A DNA stretch of 64,000 bases from Chitinophaga niabensis. GTDB lineage: Bacteria > Bacteroidota > Bacteroidia > Chitinophagales > Chitinophagaceae. Shown here one piece after another: positions 7,315-15,232 of this stretch (its first letter is position 1; each line of letters starts with the position of its first letter). The position numbers were made by a program, and so were the translations under genes. The notes under the pieces were generated by a model. That model saw nothing but the letters and a program-made list of their open reading frames with translations, was not told the origin of the DNA and did not search any database. The stretch covers positions 620,001 to 684,000 of the forward strand of contig JAFIGY010000002.1 in NCBI GenBank assembly GCA_017849435.1, read 5' to 3'.

Positions 7315-8055
7315 TCATTTCACTACCACAAACTCCACTTCTCCGAACCCTAACTCCAACATCTCCTTTCCGCGTTCCAGGCACAATCGTCCATCGGGCA
7401 GCACATCCCAAATCACGCCCTGGAATATGTCGCCGTCTATCTTGTACAGCGCAGGTTCCCGGTAACGGTACAGGCAGGCTTTGTATTCTTCCAGCCAGGC
7501 ATCGAAAACGGCGGGGTGGAGGCGACTGTAACGCTGGTCCAGGCAGGAACAGAGATCATGCGCAAGTTCCCGGCTGTCCCAGGTCTTTCCCGTGATCTGT
7601 CGCAGGGATACAGGGTTGGGGAGATGTTCCGGGAAATGGGGGGTGTTAACGTTCAGGCCAATTCCGGCAATGGCATATTGCCAGATATTTCCGCGTAAAA
7701 CGTTCTCTATAAGAATGCCTCCTGCCTTTCTGTCACGCCAGTAAATATCATTGCTCCATTTGATGCGGGTGTCTTCCCCGGCATATTTGGAAAAGAAGTC
7801 ATACGCACCGAGGGCCATGGCGACGCTTAACATGAACTGCTGGGGCAATCCCAGCGCGGGTTGCAGTACGGTGGTGAGAATGATGTTCTCGCCCGGGGCG
7901 GATAGCCACTGCTTTCCCCGCTGTCCTTTTCCCGCAGTCTGCTCCATGGCGAACCAGGTACTTCCGTCTGCCACAGGCCCGGCATTGACCTGTGCCATGG
8001 CATAGTTATTGGTGCTGTCTACAGTAGCCAGCACGTGAAATGGGTTACCGATCAC
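7315..8055 (-). CDS. birA: Biotin--[acetyl-CoA-carboxylase] ligase
   Basis: A 246-residue cytosolic enzyme that adenylates biotin and attaches it to the carboxylase carrier protein. Motifs in order are DSTNNYAM, the biotinyl-AMP binding segment EQTAGKGQRGKQW, IKWSNDIYW, KAGGILIEN and GIGLNVN. It lacks the N-terminal helix-turn-helix of E. coli BirA, so it is a monofunctional class I ligase without a repressor role. A short C-terminal SH3-like domain is present (VIWDVLPDGRLCLERG). It diverges from rsfS. The terminator of the plus-strand RNA candidate points at its 3' end. Confidence 0.95.
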   Translation of the reverse strand: MIGNPFHVLATVDSTNNYAMAQVNAGPVADGSTWFAMEQTAGKGQRGKQWLSAPGENIILTTVLQPALGLPQQFMLSVAMALGAYDFFSKYAGEDTRIKWSNDIYWRDRKAGGILIENVLRGNIWQYAIAGIGLNVNTPHFPEHLPNPVSLRQITGKTWDSRELAHDLCSCLDQRYSRLHPAVFDAWLEEYKACLYRYREPALYKIDGDIFQGVIWDVLPDGRLCLERGKEMLELGFGEVEFVVVK

Positions 8056-8160
8056 AAGTTTGTTTTAAGATTGAAAACAAAGTAACGCATTTTAACAATT
8101 TTTTACCGGCTCATTCGTCCTCTAATATGAAGCAGGTATGATATTTTGGCGCTGGTTTAG

Positions 8161-8168
8161 TAATTTTG
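8161..8168 (+). promoter_or_regulatory. -7 promoter element for rsfS-ftsH
   Basis: TAATTTTG is an exact TAnnTTTG match. Transcription would begin near 8175, 30 bases ahead of the TTG start of rsfS. A TTG upstream is at 12 bases, closer than the consensus spacing. Confidence 0.45.
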
Positions 8169-8204
8169 AAGATTAAAGATTATTTTTAACAAAAACGGCA
8201 TTTA

Positions 8205-8609
8205 TTGGCACCCTTAACCATTCTAAATACCAGGAAAAAAGCGATAACACGCGTTAACAGAAACAGCAAGATATTTACTACTATCATAAAGGCCATACAG
8301 GAAAAAAAAGGAGAAAATATCGTTTCCCTTGATCTGCGCAAGATTCCTGAAGCTGTAGCTGACTTCTTTATCTTATGTGAGGCCAATTCCAATACTCAAG
8401 TTAAGGCGATTGCGGACTTTGTGGAGGAGGAAGTGAGAAAGCATACCGAAGAAACTCCCTATAAACACGAAGGTTTCACCGCCCAGCAATGGATACTGGT
8501 GGATTATGTGAATATCGTGGTGCATGTTTTCATGCCGGAAACCCGCAAATTCTACAGTCTGGAGGAGATGTGGAGCGATGCGGAAAGCATGGAACACCTT
8601 GAAAACTGA
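8205..8609 (+). CDS. rsfS: Ribosomal silencing factor
   Basis: A 134-residue RsfS (Iojap/DUF143) protein that binds uL14 and blocks joining of the ribosomal subunits when nutrients are scarce. The family core is clear: KIFTTIIKAIQEKKGENIVSLDLRKI, ADFFILCEANSNTQVKAIADFVEEEV, QWILVDYVNIVVHVF and FYSLEEMWSDAE. The start is TTG at 8205. The frame contains a stop at 8187 and no ATG before the conserved core, so TTG or a rarer codon must be used. The basic N-terminal extension (NTRKKAITRVNRNSK) is longer than in E. coli. It precedes ftsH by 71 bases, an order often kept in Bacteroidota. Confidence 0.93.
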   Translation: MAPLTILNTRKKAITRVNRNSKIFTTIIKAIQEKKGENIVSLDLRKIPEAVADFFILCEANSNTQVKAIADFVEEEVRKHTEETPYKHEGFTAQQWILVDYVNIVVHVFMPETRKFYSLEEMWSDAESMEHLEN

Positions 8610-8628
8610 ACAAAACCGCCGGTTTTGT
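8610..8628. other. Perfect palindrome between rsfS and ftsH
   Basis: ACAAAACCG and CGGTTTTGT form perfect 9-base arms around a single central C, starting on the base after the rsfS stop. No T run follows. It could be an mRNA-stabilising or processing hairpin, or a weak attenuator within the rsfS-ftsH unit. Confidence 0.55.
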
Positions 8629-8680
8629 ATTAATTATTTGTATAAACAGACAACAATCATCCGTAAAGGAGCGAACGATC

Positions 8681-10714
8681 ATGGAAAAAGGAGGCAATAA
8701 CTATAACAAGGGATCAGAAAAATCTCCGAAAAAAGGACCAAAGTTCAATATATACTGGGTGTACGCCTTTATTGGCATCGCCTTGTTGGCCATGAACCTG
8801 GTGGACTTTGGGAATCACCCGAAAGAACTCTCCGGTTTTAAACAGTTCCAGCAGGAATACCTGCGTTCAGGGGATGTGGACAGACTGGTGGTCGTGAATA
8901 AAAAGCTGGTGGAAGTATACATCAAGAAGGAACGGCTGAACGATCCGAAGTATGATGCCGTTAGCAAGAACCGGTTCGGACAACTCAATCCCGGCCCTCA
9001 TTACCAGTTCACCATTGGTACGGTAGAGGGATTCCAGAAGGAGCTGGACAAAGCGCAGGAGGGCATGCCCCTGGCTGATCAGATGAACGTATCTTACGCG
9101 GAACGCCAGAACTGGTTTGAGCCGCTGATGCAAATATTACTTCCCATCCTGCTGCTGATCGGGATGTGGATATTGTTGATGCGTAAAATGGGCGGGCCTT
9201 CCGGCGGAAGCGGCGGACCCGGTGGCATCTTCAATATCGGCAAATCCAAGGCTACACTTTTCGACAAGGGCACACGCGTGACCATCACCTTCAATGATGT
9301 GGCGGGTCTGGATGAAGCGAAAGTGGAAGTGATGGAGATCGTGGATTTCCTCAAGAATCCGAAAAAATATACTTCTCTTGGTGGTAAAATACCCAAAGGC
9401 GCCTTGCTGGTAGGCCCTCCGGGCACGGGTAAAACCCTCCTGGCAAAAGCCATGGCCGGCGAAGCGCAGGTGCCCTTCTTCTCCATGAGCGGTTCCGATT
9501 TCGTGGAACTGTTCGTTGGGGTCGGCGCCAGCCGCGTACGCGACCTGTTCAAACAGGCCCGCGAAAAAGCGCCCTGTATCATCTTTATCGATGAGATCGA
9601 CGCCATTGGCCGTGCCCGTGGAAAGAACGTGATGATGAGCAACGATGAAAGGGAAAACACCCTGAACCAGCTGCTCGTGGAAATGGATGGCTTCGGAACA
9701 GACAGTGGGATCATCATCCTGGCAGCTACCAACCGCCCGGATGTGCTGGACAGCGCCTTGCTGCGCCCGGGCCGCTTCGACCGTCAGATATCTATCGACA
9801 AGCCCGATCTGGCCGGCCGTGAGCATATCTTCGACGTGCACCTGAAACCCATCAAAACATCCCCCAACCTCGATATCAAGAAACTCGCTTCCATGACCCC
9901 CGGTTTTGCCGGTGCGGACATTGCCAACGTTTGTAACGAAGCGGCGCTGATAGCAGCCCGCAAAGGCAAGAACGAAGTGGAGATGGAAGATTTCAACGAC
10001 GCAATCGACCGCGTGATCGGAGGTCTGGAGAAGAAGAACAAGATCATCTCTCCGGAAGAGAAAGAAGTGATCGCTTACCACGAAGCAGGCCACGCCATCT
10101 GCGGATGGTACCTGGAACACGCAAACCCGCTGGTGAAAGTGACCATCGTACCGCGCGGAGTAGCTGCACTGGGATATGCGCAATACCTGCCGAAAGAGCA
10201 ATACCTCTACAATACCGAACAGTTGATGGACGATATCTGCATGACCCTGGGCGGTCGCGCTGTAGAAGACCTGGTGTTCGGCAAAGTATCCACCGGCGCA
10301 CAGAATGACCTGCAGGTGATCACCCGTATGGCCTATGCTATGGTGACCGTTTACGGTATGAATGATAAAGTAGGGAATGTTTCTTTCTACGATCCCAACA
10401 GCGATCAGGCTTTCACCAAGCCTTATTCCGAAGAAACAGCCAAGATCATCGATAACGAAGTACGTCTCCTGATCGAGAAGGCATATGCCCGCACCAAGGC
10501 ACTGCTGACGGAGAAGCTGGAGAATGTGAGACTGCTGGCTGCCGAACTGCTGAAGAAAGAAGTGCTGTACAAGGATGATCTGGAACGCCTCATCGGCAAA
10601 CGTCCGTATGATACGCACAAGGAACATCATCTGAATAAAGAAGGAATGACCACCGATGGTGTGCACCCTTCCGATATCATCAATCCATCACCGGCAAACG
10701 TAATTTCTGAATAA
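8681..10714 (+). CDS. ftsH: ATP-dependent zinc metalloprotease FtsH
   Basis: A 677-residue membrane-anchored AAA+ protease that degrades unassembled or regulatory membrane and cytosolic proteins. Membrane segments lie at about residues 24-44 ([18 protein letters not shown]) and 150-170 ([15 protein letters not shown]), flanking a periplasmic domain. The Walker A motif GPPGTGKT is near residue 245. Walker B is IIFIDEID and the second region of homology is [12 protein letters not shown]. The zinc-binding HEAGH is at 467-471, with the distal acidic ligand in TGAQNDLQ. A Gly-rich linker ([12 protein letters not shown]) precedes the AAA domain. The C-terminal tail is polar. All catalytic residues are present. 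Confidence 0.98.
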   Translation: MEKGGNNYNKGSEKSPKKGPKFNIYWVYAFIGIALLAMNLVDFGNHPKELSGFKQFQQEYLRSGDVDRLVVVNKKLVEVYIKKERLNDPKYDAVSKNRFGQLNPGPHYQFTIGTVEGFQKELDKAQEGMPLADQMNVSYAERQNWFEPLMQILLPILLLIGMWILLMRKMGGPSGGSGGPGGIFNIGKSKATLFDKGTRVTITFNDVAGLDEAKVEVMEIVDFLKNPKKYTSLGGKIPKGALLVGPPGTGKTLLAKAMAGEAQVPFFSMSGSDFVELFVGVGASRVRDLFKQAREKAPCIIFIDEIDAIGRARGKNVMMSNDERENTLNQLLVEMDGFGTDSGIIILAATNRPDVLDSALLRPGRFDRQISIDKPDLAGREHIFDVHLKPIKTSPNLDIKKLASMTPGFAGADIANVCNEAALIAARKGKNEVEMEDFNDAIDRVIGGLEKKNKIISPEEKEVIAYHEAGHAICGWYLEHANPLVKVTIVPRGVAALGYAQYLPKEQYLYNTEQLMDDICMTLGGRAVEDLVFGKVSTGAQNDLQVITRMAYAMVTVYGMNDKVGNVSFYDPNSDQAFTKPYSEETAKIIDNEVRLLIEKAYARTKALLTEKLENVRLLAAELLKKEVLYKDDLERLIGKRPYDTHKEHHLNKEGMTTDGVHPSDIINPSPANVISE

Positions 10715-10716
10715 GG

Positions 10717-11352
10717 ATGAAAGTTTCTCCTGCGAAAGAAAATATCCTGAAAAGAGTCAGGAATGCGCTTAGCCAGCCAGTGCAATTGCCTTTCCCCAAC
10801 GCAGAAGGCGGCAACTCGGTGTTTGAAACAGAACATGAAGGCCTTGAGATCAAGTTTGCGGAAGAATTCTCCAAACTGCAGGGCAAATTCATCTTCTGCT
10901 CTTCCCGGGATGAGCTGGCTGATAATCTGCAAACGCTGGTGGAGAACAAGGAATGGACGCATGTGCAATGCAAAACGCCCCCTCTGCAAAAAATGCTGGA
11001 GCCTTATAAACCCGCTTATCTCAATGTGGGTGAAGAGGACCGGATGGACGCCGCTATTACGGATTGCGAATACCTGATAGCCCGCACCGGCAGTATCGTA
11101 TTGAGCGCTGCACAACCGTCCGGCCGCGCATTACCGGTGTTTGCTCCGATTCATATCGTGATCGCCTATACGCACCAGCTGGTGTTTGATGTAAAAGACG
11201 GCATCACGAAAATGAAGGAAAAATATTCCGGCCAGCTGCCCTCCATGATCTCCTTCGCCACCGGCCCCAGCCGTACGGCGGATATCGAGAAAACACTCGT
11301 GGTAGGCGTGCACGGCCCGAAAGAGGTGTATGTTTTCCTCCTGGATGAATAA
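10717..11352 (+). CDS. LUD domain protein (LutC/YkgG family)
   Basis: A 211-residue protein with a LUD domain: CEYLIARTGSIVLSAAQPSGRALPVFAP... followed by TGPSRTADIEKTLVVGVHGP near the C-terminus, the family signature. In LutABC operons this subunit takes part in L-lactate oxidation together with iron-sulfur proteins, but no lutA or lutB is present here. It starts 2 bases after the ftsH stop and is surely co-transcribed with it. Lone LUD genes after ftsH occur in other Bacteroidota, so a role tied to membrane quality control or redox is possible but unproven. It has no cysteine clusters. Confidence 0.85.
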   Translation: MKVSPAKENILKRVRNALSQPVQLPFPNAEGGNSVFETEHEGLEIKFAEEFSKLQGKFIFCSSRDELADNLQTLVENKEWTHVQCKTPPLQKMLEPYKPAYLNVGEEDRMDAAITDCEYLIARTGSIVLSAAQPSGRALPVFAPIHIVIAYTHQLVFDVKDGITKMKEKYSGQLPSMISFATGPSRTADIEKTLVVGVHGPKEVYVFLLDE

Positions 11353-11376
11353 TCTTTTTTATTTCGATAACAGAAC

Positions 11377-11421
11377 AATGTAAAATGCAAAAGGAAAACC
11401 ATCACTTTTGCATTTTACATT
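11377..11421. repeat. Perfect 17-bp inverted repeat between the LUD gene and the lpxH-like gene
   Basis: AATGTAAAATGCAAAAG (11377-11393) is the exact reverse complement of CTTTTGCATTTTACATT (11405-11421), with an 11-base loop. It is A/T-rich and has no T tract long enough for a classic terminator. It resembles the AT-rich palindromic units dispersed through Bacteroidota intergenic DNA. Confidence 0.8.
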
Positions 11422-11432
11422 TAAGCAAGATC

Positions 11433-12197
11433 ATGGAACTTTTACTACCAGCCGATAAACGTATTTACTTTGCTTCAGATTTCCACCTCGGCGCTCCCAA
11501 TATGGAGAAGAGCCGCGAGCGGGAGCGGCTGGTAGTGCGTTGGCTGGATGAGGTGGCGAAGGATGCGCAGCACATCTTCCTGGTGGGGGATCTCTTCGAT
11601 TTCTGGTTTGAGTACAAACATGTGATCCCCAAAGGGTATACGCGGCTGCTGGGAAAGCTGGCAGAGCTGCGGGACAAGGGGATTGGTATTTCCGTTTTTA
11701 TCGGTAACCACGATATGTGGATGGATGGTTATTTTGAGGAAGAGCTGGACATCCCCGTCTATGACGAACCACAGGTCTACACGATCGCCGGTAAAAAATT
11801 CTATGTGGGTCATGGTGACGGGCTCGGCCCCGGCGACCACGGATATAAATTCCTCAAAAAAGTATTCCGCAACCCCGTTTGCCGCTGGCTTTTTTCGTGT
11901 ATCCATCCCAGTTGGGGCATTTCCATGGCTAATTACTGGAGCCGTAAAAGCCGTGCTGCTACAGGCTCCGAGCTGAAAACATTCCTCGGTGAAAACGATG
12001 AATGGCTGGCTATTTACAGCAGAGAGGTGCTGCAGAAGGAACATTTCGATTACTTCATTTTCGGCCACCGCCATATCCCGATGGACATCCGGGTAGGAGA
12101 GAACAGTCGTTACATCAACCTTGGTGACTGGCTGAATTACAATACCTACGCCGTTTTCGACGGACAAAACACCGAGCTTAAATATTACAAACCCTAG
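11433..12197 (+). CDS. UDP-2,3-diacylglucosamine diphosphatase family protein (LpxH-like)
   Basis: A 254-residue metallophosphoesterase with the five motifs of the LpxH group: SDFHLGAP, VGDLFDFWFEY, IGNHDMW, VGHGDGLG and FGHRHIPM. LpxH removes UMP from UDP-2,3-diacylglucosamine in lipid A synthesis at the inner membrane face, using Mn. This is the likely role for a Gram-negative outer-membrane organism, though related phosphoesterases exist. The ATG at 11433 (MELLLPADKRIYF) is chosen; an upstream in-frame ATG at 11385 lies inside the inverted repeat and would add 16 unlikely residues. It overlaps the end of recO on the other strand by 4 bases. Confidence 0.88.
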   Translation: MELLLPADKRIYFASDFHLGAPNMEKSRERERLVVRWLDEVAKDAQHIFLVGDLFDFWFEYKHVIPKGYTRLLGKLAELRDKGIGISVFIGNHDMWMDGYFEEELDIPVYDEPQVYTIAGKKFYVGHGDGLGPGDHGYKFLKKVFRNPVCRWLFSCIHPSWGISMANYWSRKSRAATGSELKTFLGENDEWLAIYSREVLQKEHFDYFIFGHRHIPMDIRVGENSRYINLGDWLNYNTYAVFDGQNTELKYYKP

Positions 12198-12928
12198 CCC
12201 AGTATCTCATGCAGGATGGGCGGCGAGTGCAATTCCGTAAAATCGGGCAGATGCAGTTTGTAAAATTCCAGATAGGCATATAGCATATTCCTCCTTCTTT
12301 CTTTGTTCAACTCAATATTTACCAGCGCGGAGGGATGTTTAACCTGCTGCAGACGGTTGGTGATCTCACTGGCGGTTTCATCGAGGTAGTTGGTATGATG
12401 AGGAGGAAGGTCCGTGAAAACACCCTCCTGCAAATCCAGATAAGGCGTATAGGCGGAATAATGTCCCGCGAAATGGAACCCGAGGTGTGCCGCCAGTTTC
12501 AGCGTAAAATAGAGCGGCAGATTCGCTGCAACGGAAGATGGCTCGGTGTCCAGCGCTTTGAATGCCGTTTCTGTAAAATGATACAATTCAGGATTGTGCT
12601 CCGGTTGCCTGATGCACTTCTGCAGCAATTCAATCAGATACAGCGCCACTGTATTCTTCACGATGTTCACATGCATAGATGTATAGATGTGGCCCAGTTT
12701 GAATTCCGATATACGTTGCAGGTTTTTTTGTTCATGATGATAGACCACAAGGTCGAGGATATTCCCGGGTTGCAGGATGTTTCCCTTTGCCGCCCTGGGC
12801 TTGGGAGAACGTACGCCGTTCACGATATAGGATTGTATGCCGAACAGTTCTGTGAGAATGCTCAGGATTACACTGGTATCGCCATATTTTACCGTGCGGA
12901 GCACGATGCCGGGTGTTTTATGCAGCAT
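12194..12928 (-). CDS. recO: DNA repair protein RecO
   Basis: A 244-residue RecO, which helps RecR load RecA onto SSB-coated DNA and anneals complementary strands. The N-terminal OB-fold is clear: TPGIVLRTVKYGDTSVILSILTELFGIQSYIVNGVRS...LQPGNILDLVVYH. A helical C-terminal domain follows, and the zinc-finger cysteines of some RecO proteins are absent, as is common in Bacteroidota. It lies 17 bases downstream of the porZ-like gene on the same strand and is probably co-transcribed with it. It is convergent with the lpxH-like gene. Confidence 0.92.
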   Translation of the reverse strand: MLHKTPGIVLRTVKYGDTSVILSILTELFGIQSYIVNGVRSPKPRAAKGNILQPGNILDLVVYHHEQKNLQRISEFKLGHIYTSMHVNIVKNTVALYLIELLQKCIRQPEHNPELYHFTETAFKALDTEPSSVAANLPLYFTLKLAAHLGFHFAGHYSAYTPYLDLQEGVFTDLPPHHTNYLDETASEITNRLQQVKHPSALVNIELNKERRRNMLYAYLEFYKLHLPDFTELHSPPILHEILG

Positions 12929-12945
12929 GTTGCAAAAGTCGGATA

Positions 12946-15111
12946 TCAGTGGATAAATACCAGTTTTGTGACGAGTTTTTCCTTACCGGTTTCATCGGAA
13001 GAAAAAACGAGATATACACCGCTTTGCGGCCGGTGACCGGTATAATCCCGTCCGCTCCATACTGCCTGGCCGCCGTTCGCACGGGACTGGAAGACGAGTT
13101 TGCCGCTCACGTCCGTGATCTTCACGATGGCATTGCGCACGAGGCCGCGGATAGCGATTGTGCCTTCGTAAGCGGGCGGTACAGGATTGGGAAATACCAG
13201 CACGTCGTTGCCCTGTGTGATGGAACCTTCCGTGGCGGTGCCTCTCCAGGAAAGTAGTCCGGCCGCAGTGGCAAAGAATACTTCTCCTGTCTGCGGATGT
13301 ACGGTGATGTGATAAATCACATTGTCGGGGAGCGGACTGTTGGTGGTATTGAATTGTTCTATGATCTTGTCGCCATCCGGACTGATCAGCCAGGCGCCGT
13401 TCTGTGTGCCTACCCATTTCCGGTTGGCGCCGTCTACGGCGATGGTGTTCACCTGTTCATGCTGGAACAGATAGCCTGCAAAACTCCCCTGCTGCACGAT
13501 GGGCAGATAAGCATCGCAGCCGGCAGCACTGAATACTTCGGAGGCGCACTGTATCACCGCTACTCCGCGGGTGGTGCCCACCCATATCCAGCCCTGGAGA
13601 TCCCTCGCCACACAACGCACATCCGCACCGGGCAGATTCCCCCGCCCAACGCCCGGCTGGTAAAGCTTCCACTTGTCGTCCAGCGTATTCTCAAGGCTGC
13701 TGCCATGGTTGAAAACGAATAACCCGTTGCCCAGTGGGGACACGATCCATTTTTGCTGCACATCGTCCACCAGCACCTGGCTAACGGCATTGGCTATATG
13801 AAATATGGGGATGGGGAATTTCAGCCAGCTGTTGTCTTTCTTCTTTACCAGCAGATTGTTATCCGCCCCGAAAACACTCACCCAAAGATTCCCTTCTCTA
13901 TCCGTGGCCATTCCCGCCACTTGCAGGTCCGGGGCAATGACTTTCAGCTGTTCGTTCAGAACCCCTCCGCCGAAGGATCCCGCATACACTCCTTCGTCCG
14001 TCCCGCACAGGGTGATCACATCGTGAAGAGCATCCGGGACGGGGTAATTCGTCCATTCCTCGCGCTCAAACCGATAAAATCCGTTTCTGTTGCCGGTGGA
14101 CTGCCAGTTGCCGGTAACGGTTCCCGCTGCAGCCCATAGCGCCCCGTTGTGCACGATCATATCGCCGGCCACAAGGCCGCCCGGACTATTGGGACTGAAG
14201 TGCTTGTAAATACCGTTAGCCGATTGTATCAACCCTTCCCGGGCATCGGCGATCCATACGGCGTCTCCCGCGGAGGTTGCGCCGGAAGGGTTTTGTGCAT
14301 TAAAACTGTTGATGACAGCGCCTTCCGGGGACAGCTGCAGAATGGCGCCCGGATGGCAGACGAATAAAGTATTGCCGGAAGTCTGGATACGGAGGATCGG
14401 TTTGCCGTTTGAGAACCAACGTACCCATTGATCATTTTTCCAAATGAACAGGGTGTCTTTCACCTGTCCGATGACCTGTTGCCCGATGCTGGTGAGGCTG
14501 GTCATGATGCCGGAGGAAATGTTGGTCCAGTTGCGCAGGTCCGCGAGATTACCGCCTTGCAGCAAGGCGCGTTTCACACCGGTGCCCGTGGCCGCGTAGC
14601 CATAGCGGCCGTCAGTAACGGAAGCGTTTACCCGGCCGAGGGGGTAGGTATCTGTGATCTCATGCCGGTCAAGGTCCACCGTGATGATCCCCAGGCCGGT
14701 GGACAGCCAGGCATGATTGCCCTGGAAGGCGATGTTGTAGATATGTTTATCGCCGGGCACCTGCTTCTGCAGGATGTCAGGGATATTCACGATGGCCTCT
14801 TTCCGCAGTACGTCGAGGTTGCTATTCTGGTAAGCGATCACGAGGGACTGGCTGCTTTCATGATACCCGATGGTGGCGATGCCGGCATCATGCAGTCCGT
14901 TCACTTTACTGTACCGTGTAAAAGCGTGATCTGCAAGGGATACGCTGAAAATGCCGTAAGGAGTGGCACAAAATACCGCTTCCTTCCCGGAGACCATGCC
15001 AGCAGCCTGCCCGTACGGGAAATGTTCCCGCCAGTGCCCTACAGGCACGGGTTGGGAATAAACCCGCGGGGCGAGGCAAAGCAGGATGAAGGGGAGAAGG
15101 CGCCGATACAT
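12946..15111 (-). CDS. porZ: Type IX secretion system PorZ-like beta-propeller protein
   Basis: A 721-residue secreted protein. It has an N-terminal signal peptide (LLPFILLCLAPRVYSQ) and then two-component-regulator-type propeller repeats over about residues 25-620, for example GVYAGSFGGGVLNEQ, WVSVFGADNN and WIWVGTTRGVAVIQ. A C-terminal type A sorting domain of about 85 residues begins at VLVFPNPVPP and ends in LVTKLVFIH. PorZ of Porphyromonas gingivalis has this architecture and works at the cell surface with the PorU sortase during T9SS maturation. The sequence starts MYRRLL; the GHWREHFPYG motif just after the signal peptide is characteristic. It forms a unit with recO. Confidence 0.85.
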   Translation of the reverse strand: MYRRLLPFILLCLAPRVYSQPVPVGHWREHFPYGQAAGMVSGKEAVFCATPYGIFSVSLADHAFTRYSKVNGLHDAGIATIGYHESSQSLVIAYQNSNLDVLRKEAIVNIPDILQKQVPGDKHIYNIAFQGNHAWLSTGLGIITVDLDRHEITDTYPLGRVNASVTDGRYGYAATGTGVKRALLQGGNLADLRNWTNISSGIMTSLTSIGQQVIGQVKDTLFIWKNDQWVRWFSNGKPILRIQTSGNTLFVCHPGAILQLSPEGAVINSFNAQNPSGATSAGDAVWIADAREGLIQSANGIYKHFSPNSPGGLVAGDMIVHNGALWAAAGTVTGNWQSTGNRNGFYRFEREEWTNYPVPDALHDVITLCGTDEGVYAGSFGGGVLNEQLKVIAPDLQVAGMATDREGNLWVSVFGADNNLLVKKKDNSWLKFPIPIFHIANAVSQVLVDDVQQKWIVSPLGNGLFVFNHGSSLENTLDDKWKLYQPGVGRGNLPGADVRCVARDLQGWIWVGTTRGVAVIQCASEVFSAAGCDAYLPIVQQGSFAGYLFQHEQVNTIAVDGANRKWVGTQNGAWLISPDGDKIIEQFNTTNSPLPDNVIYHITVHPQTGEVFFATAAGLLSWRGTATEGSITQGNDVLVFPNPVPPAYEGTIAIRGLVRNAIVKITDVSGKLVFQSRANGGQAVWSGRDYTGHRPQSGVYLVFSSDETGKEKLVTKLVFIH

Positions 15112-15232
15112 GCGTCAAAAGTAACAATTATGAATTATCTGCTATGCATAAACCATTCTCCCCATCTCGGATCGTTCTGAATTTCTAAATGAATGGTTAC
15201 CTTTATGGCCTTTACCAAATCAAGTAAAACAT

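Noticed and set aside
7223-7465. An 80-codon frame across the terminator and the 3' end of birA
   Set aside because: It spans a strong intrinsic terminator and runs antisense into birA. The region is better explained as a structured RNA.
9137-10666. A 509-codon open frame opposite ftsH
   Set aside because: It is fully antisense to the AAA and protease domains of FtsH. The translation has no domain and the composition of a reverse-frame shadow.
11385-11432. Longer start of the lpxH-like gene
   Set aside because: It begins inside the 17-bp inverted repeat and adds residues that do not resemble the family N-terminus.
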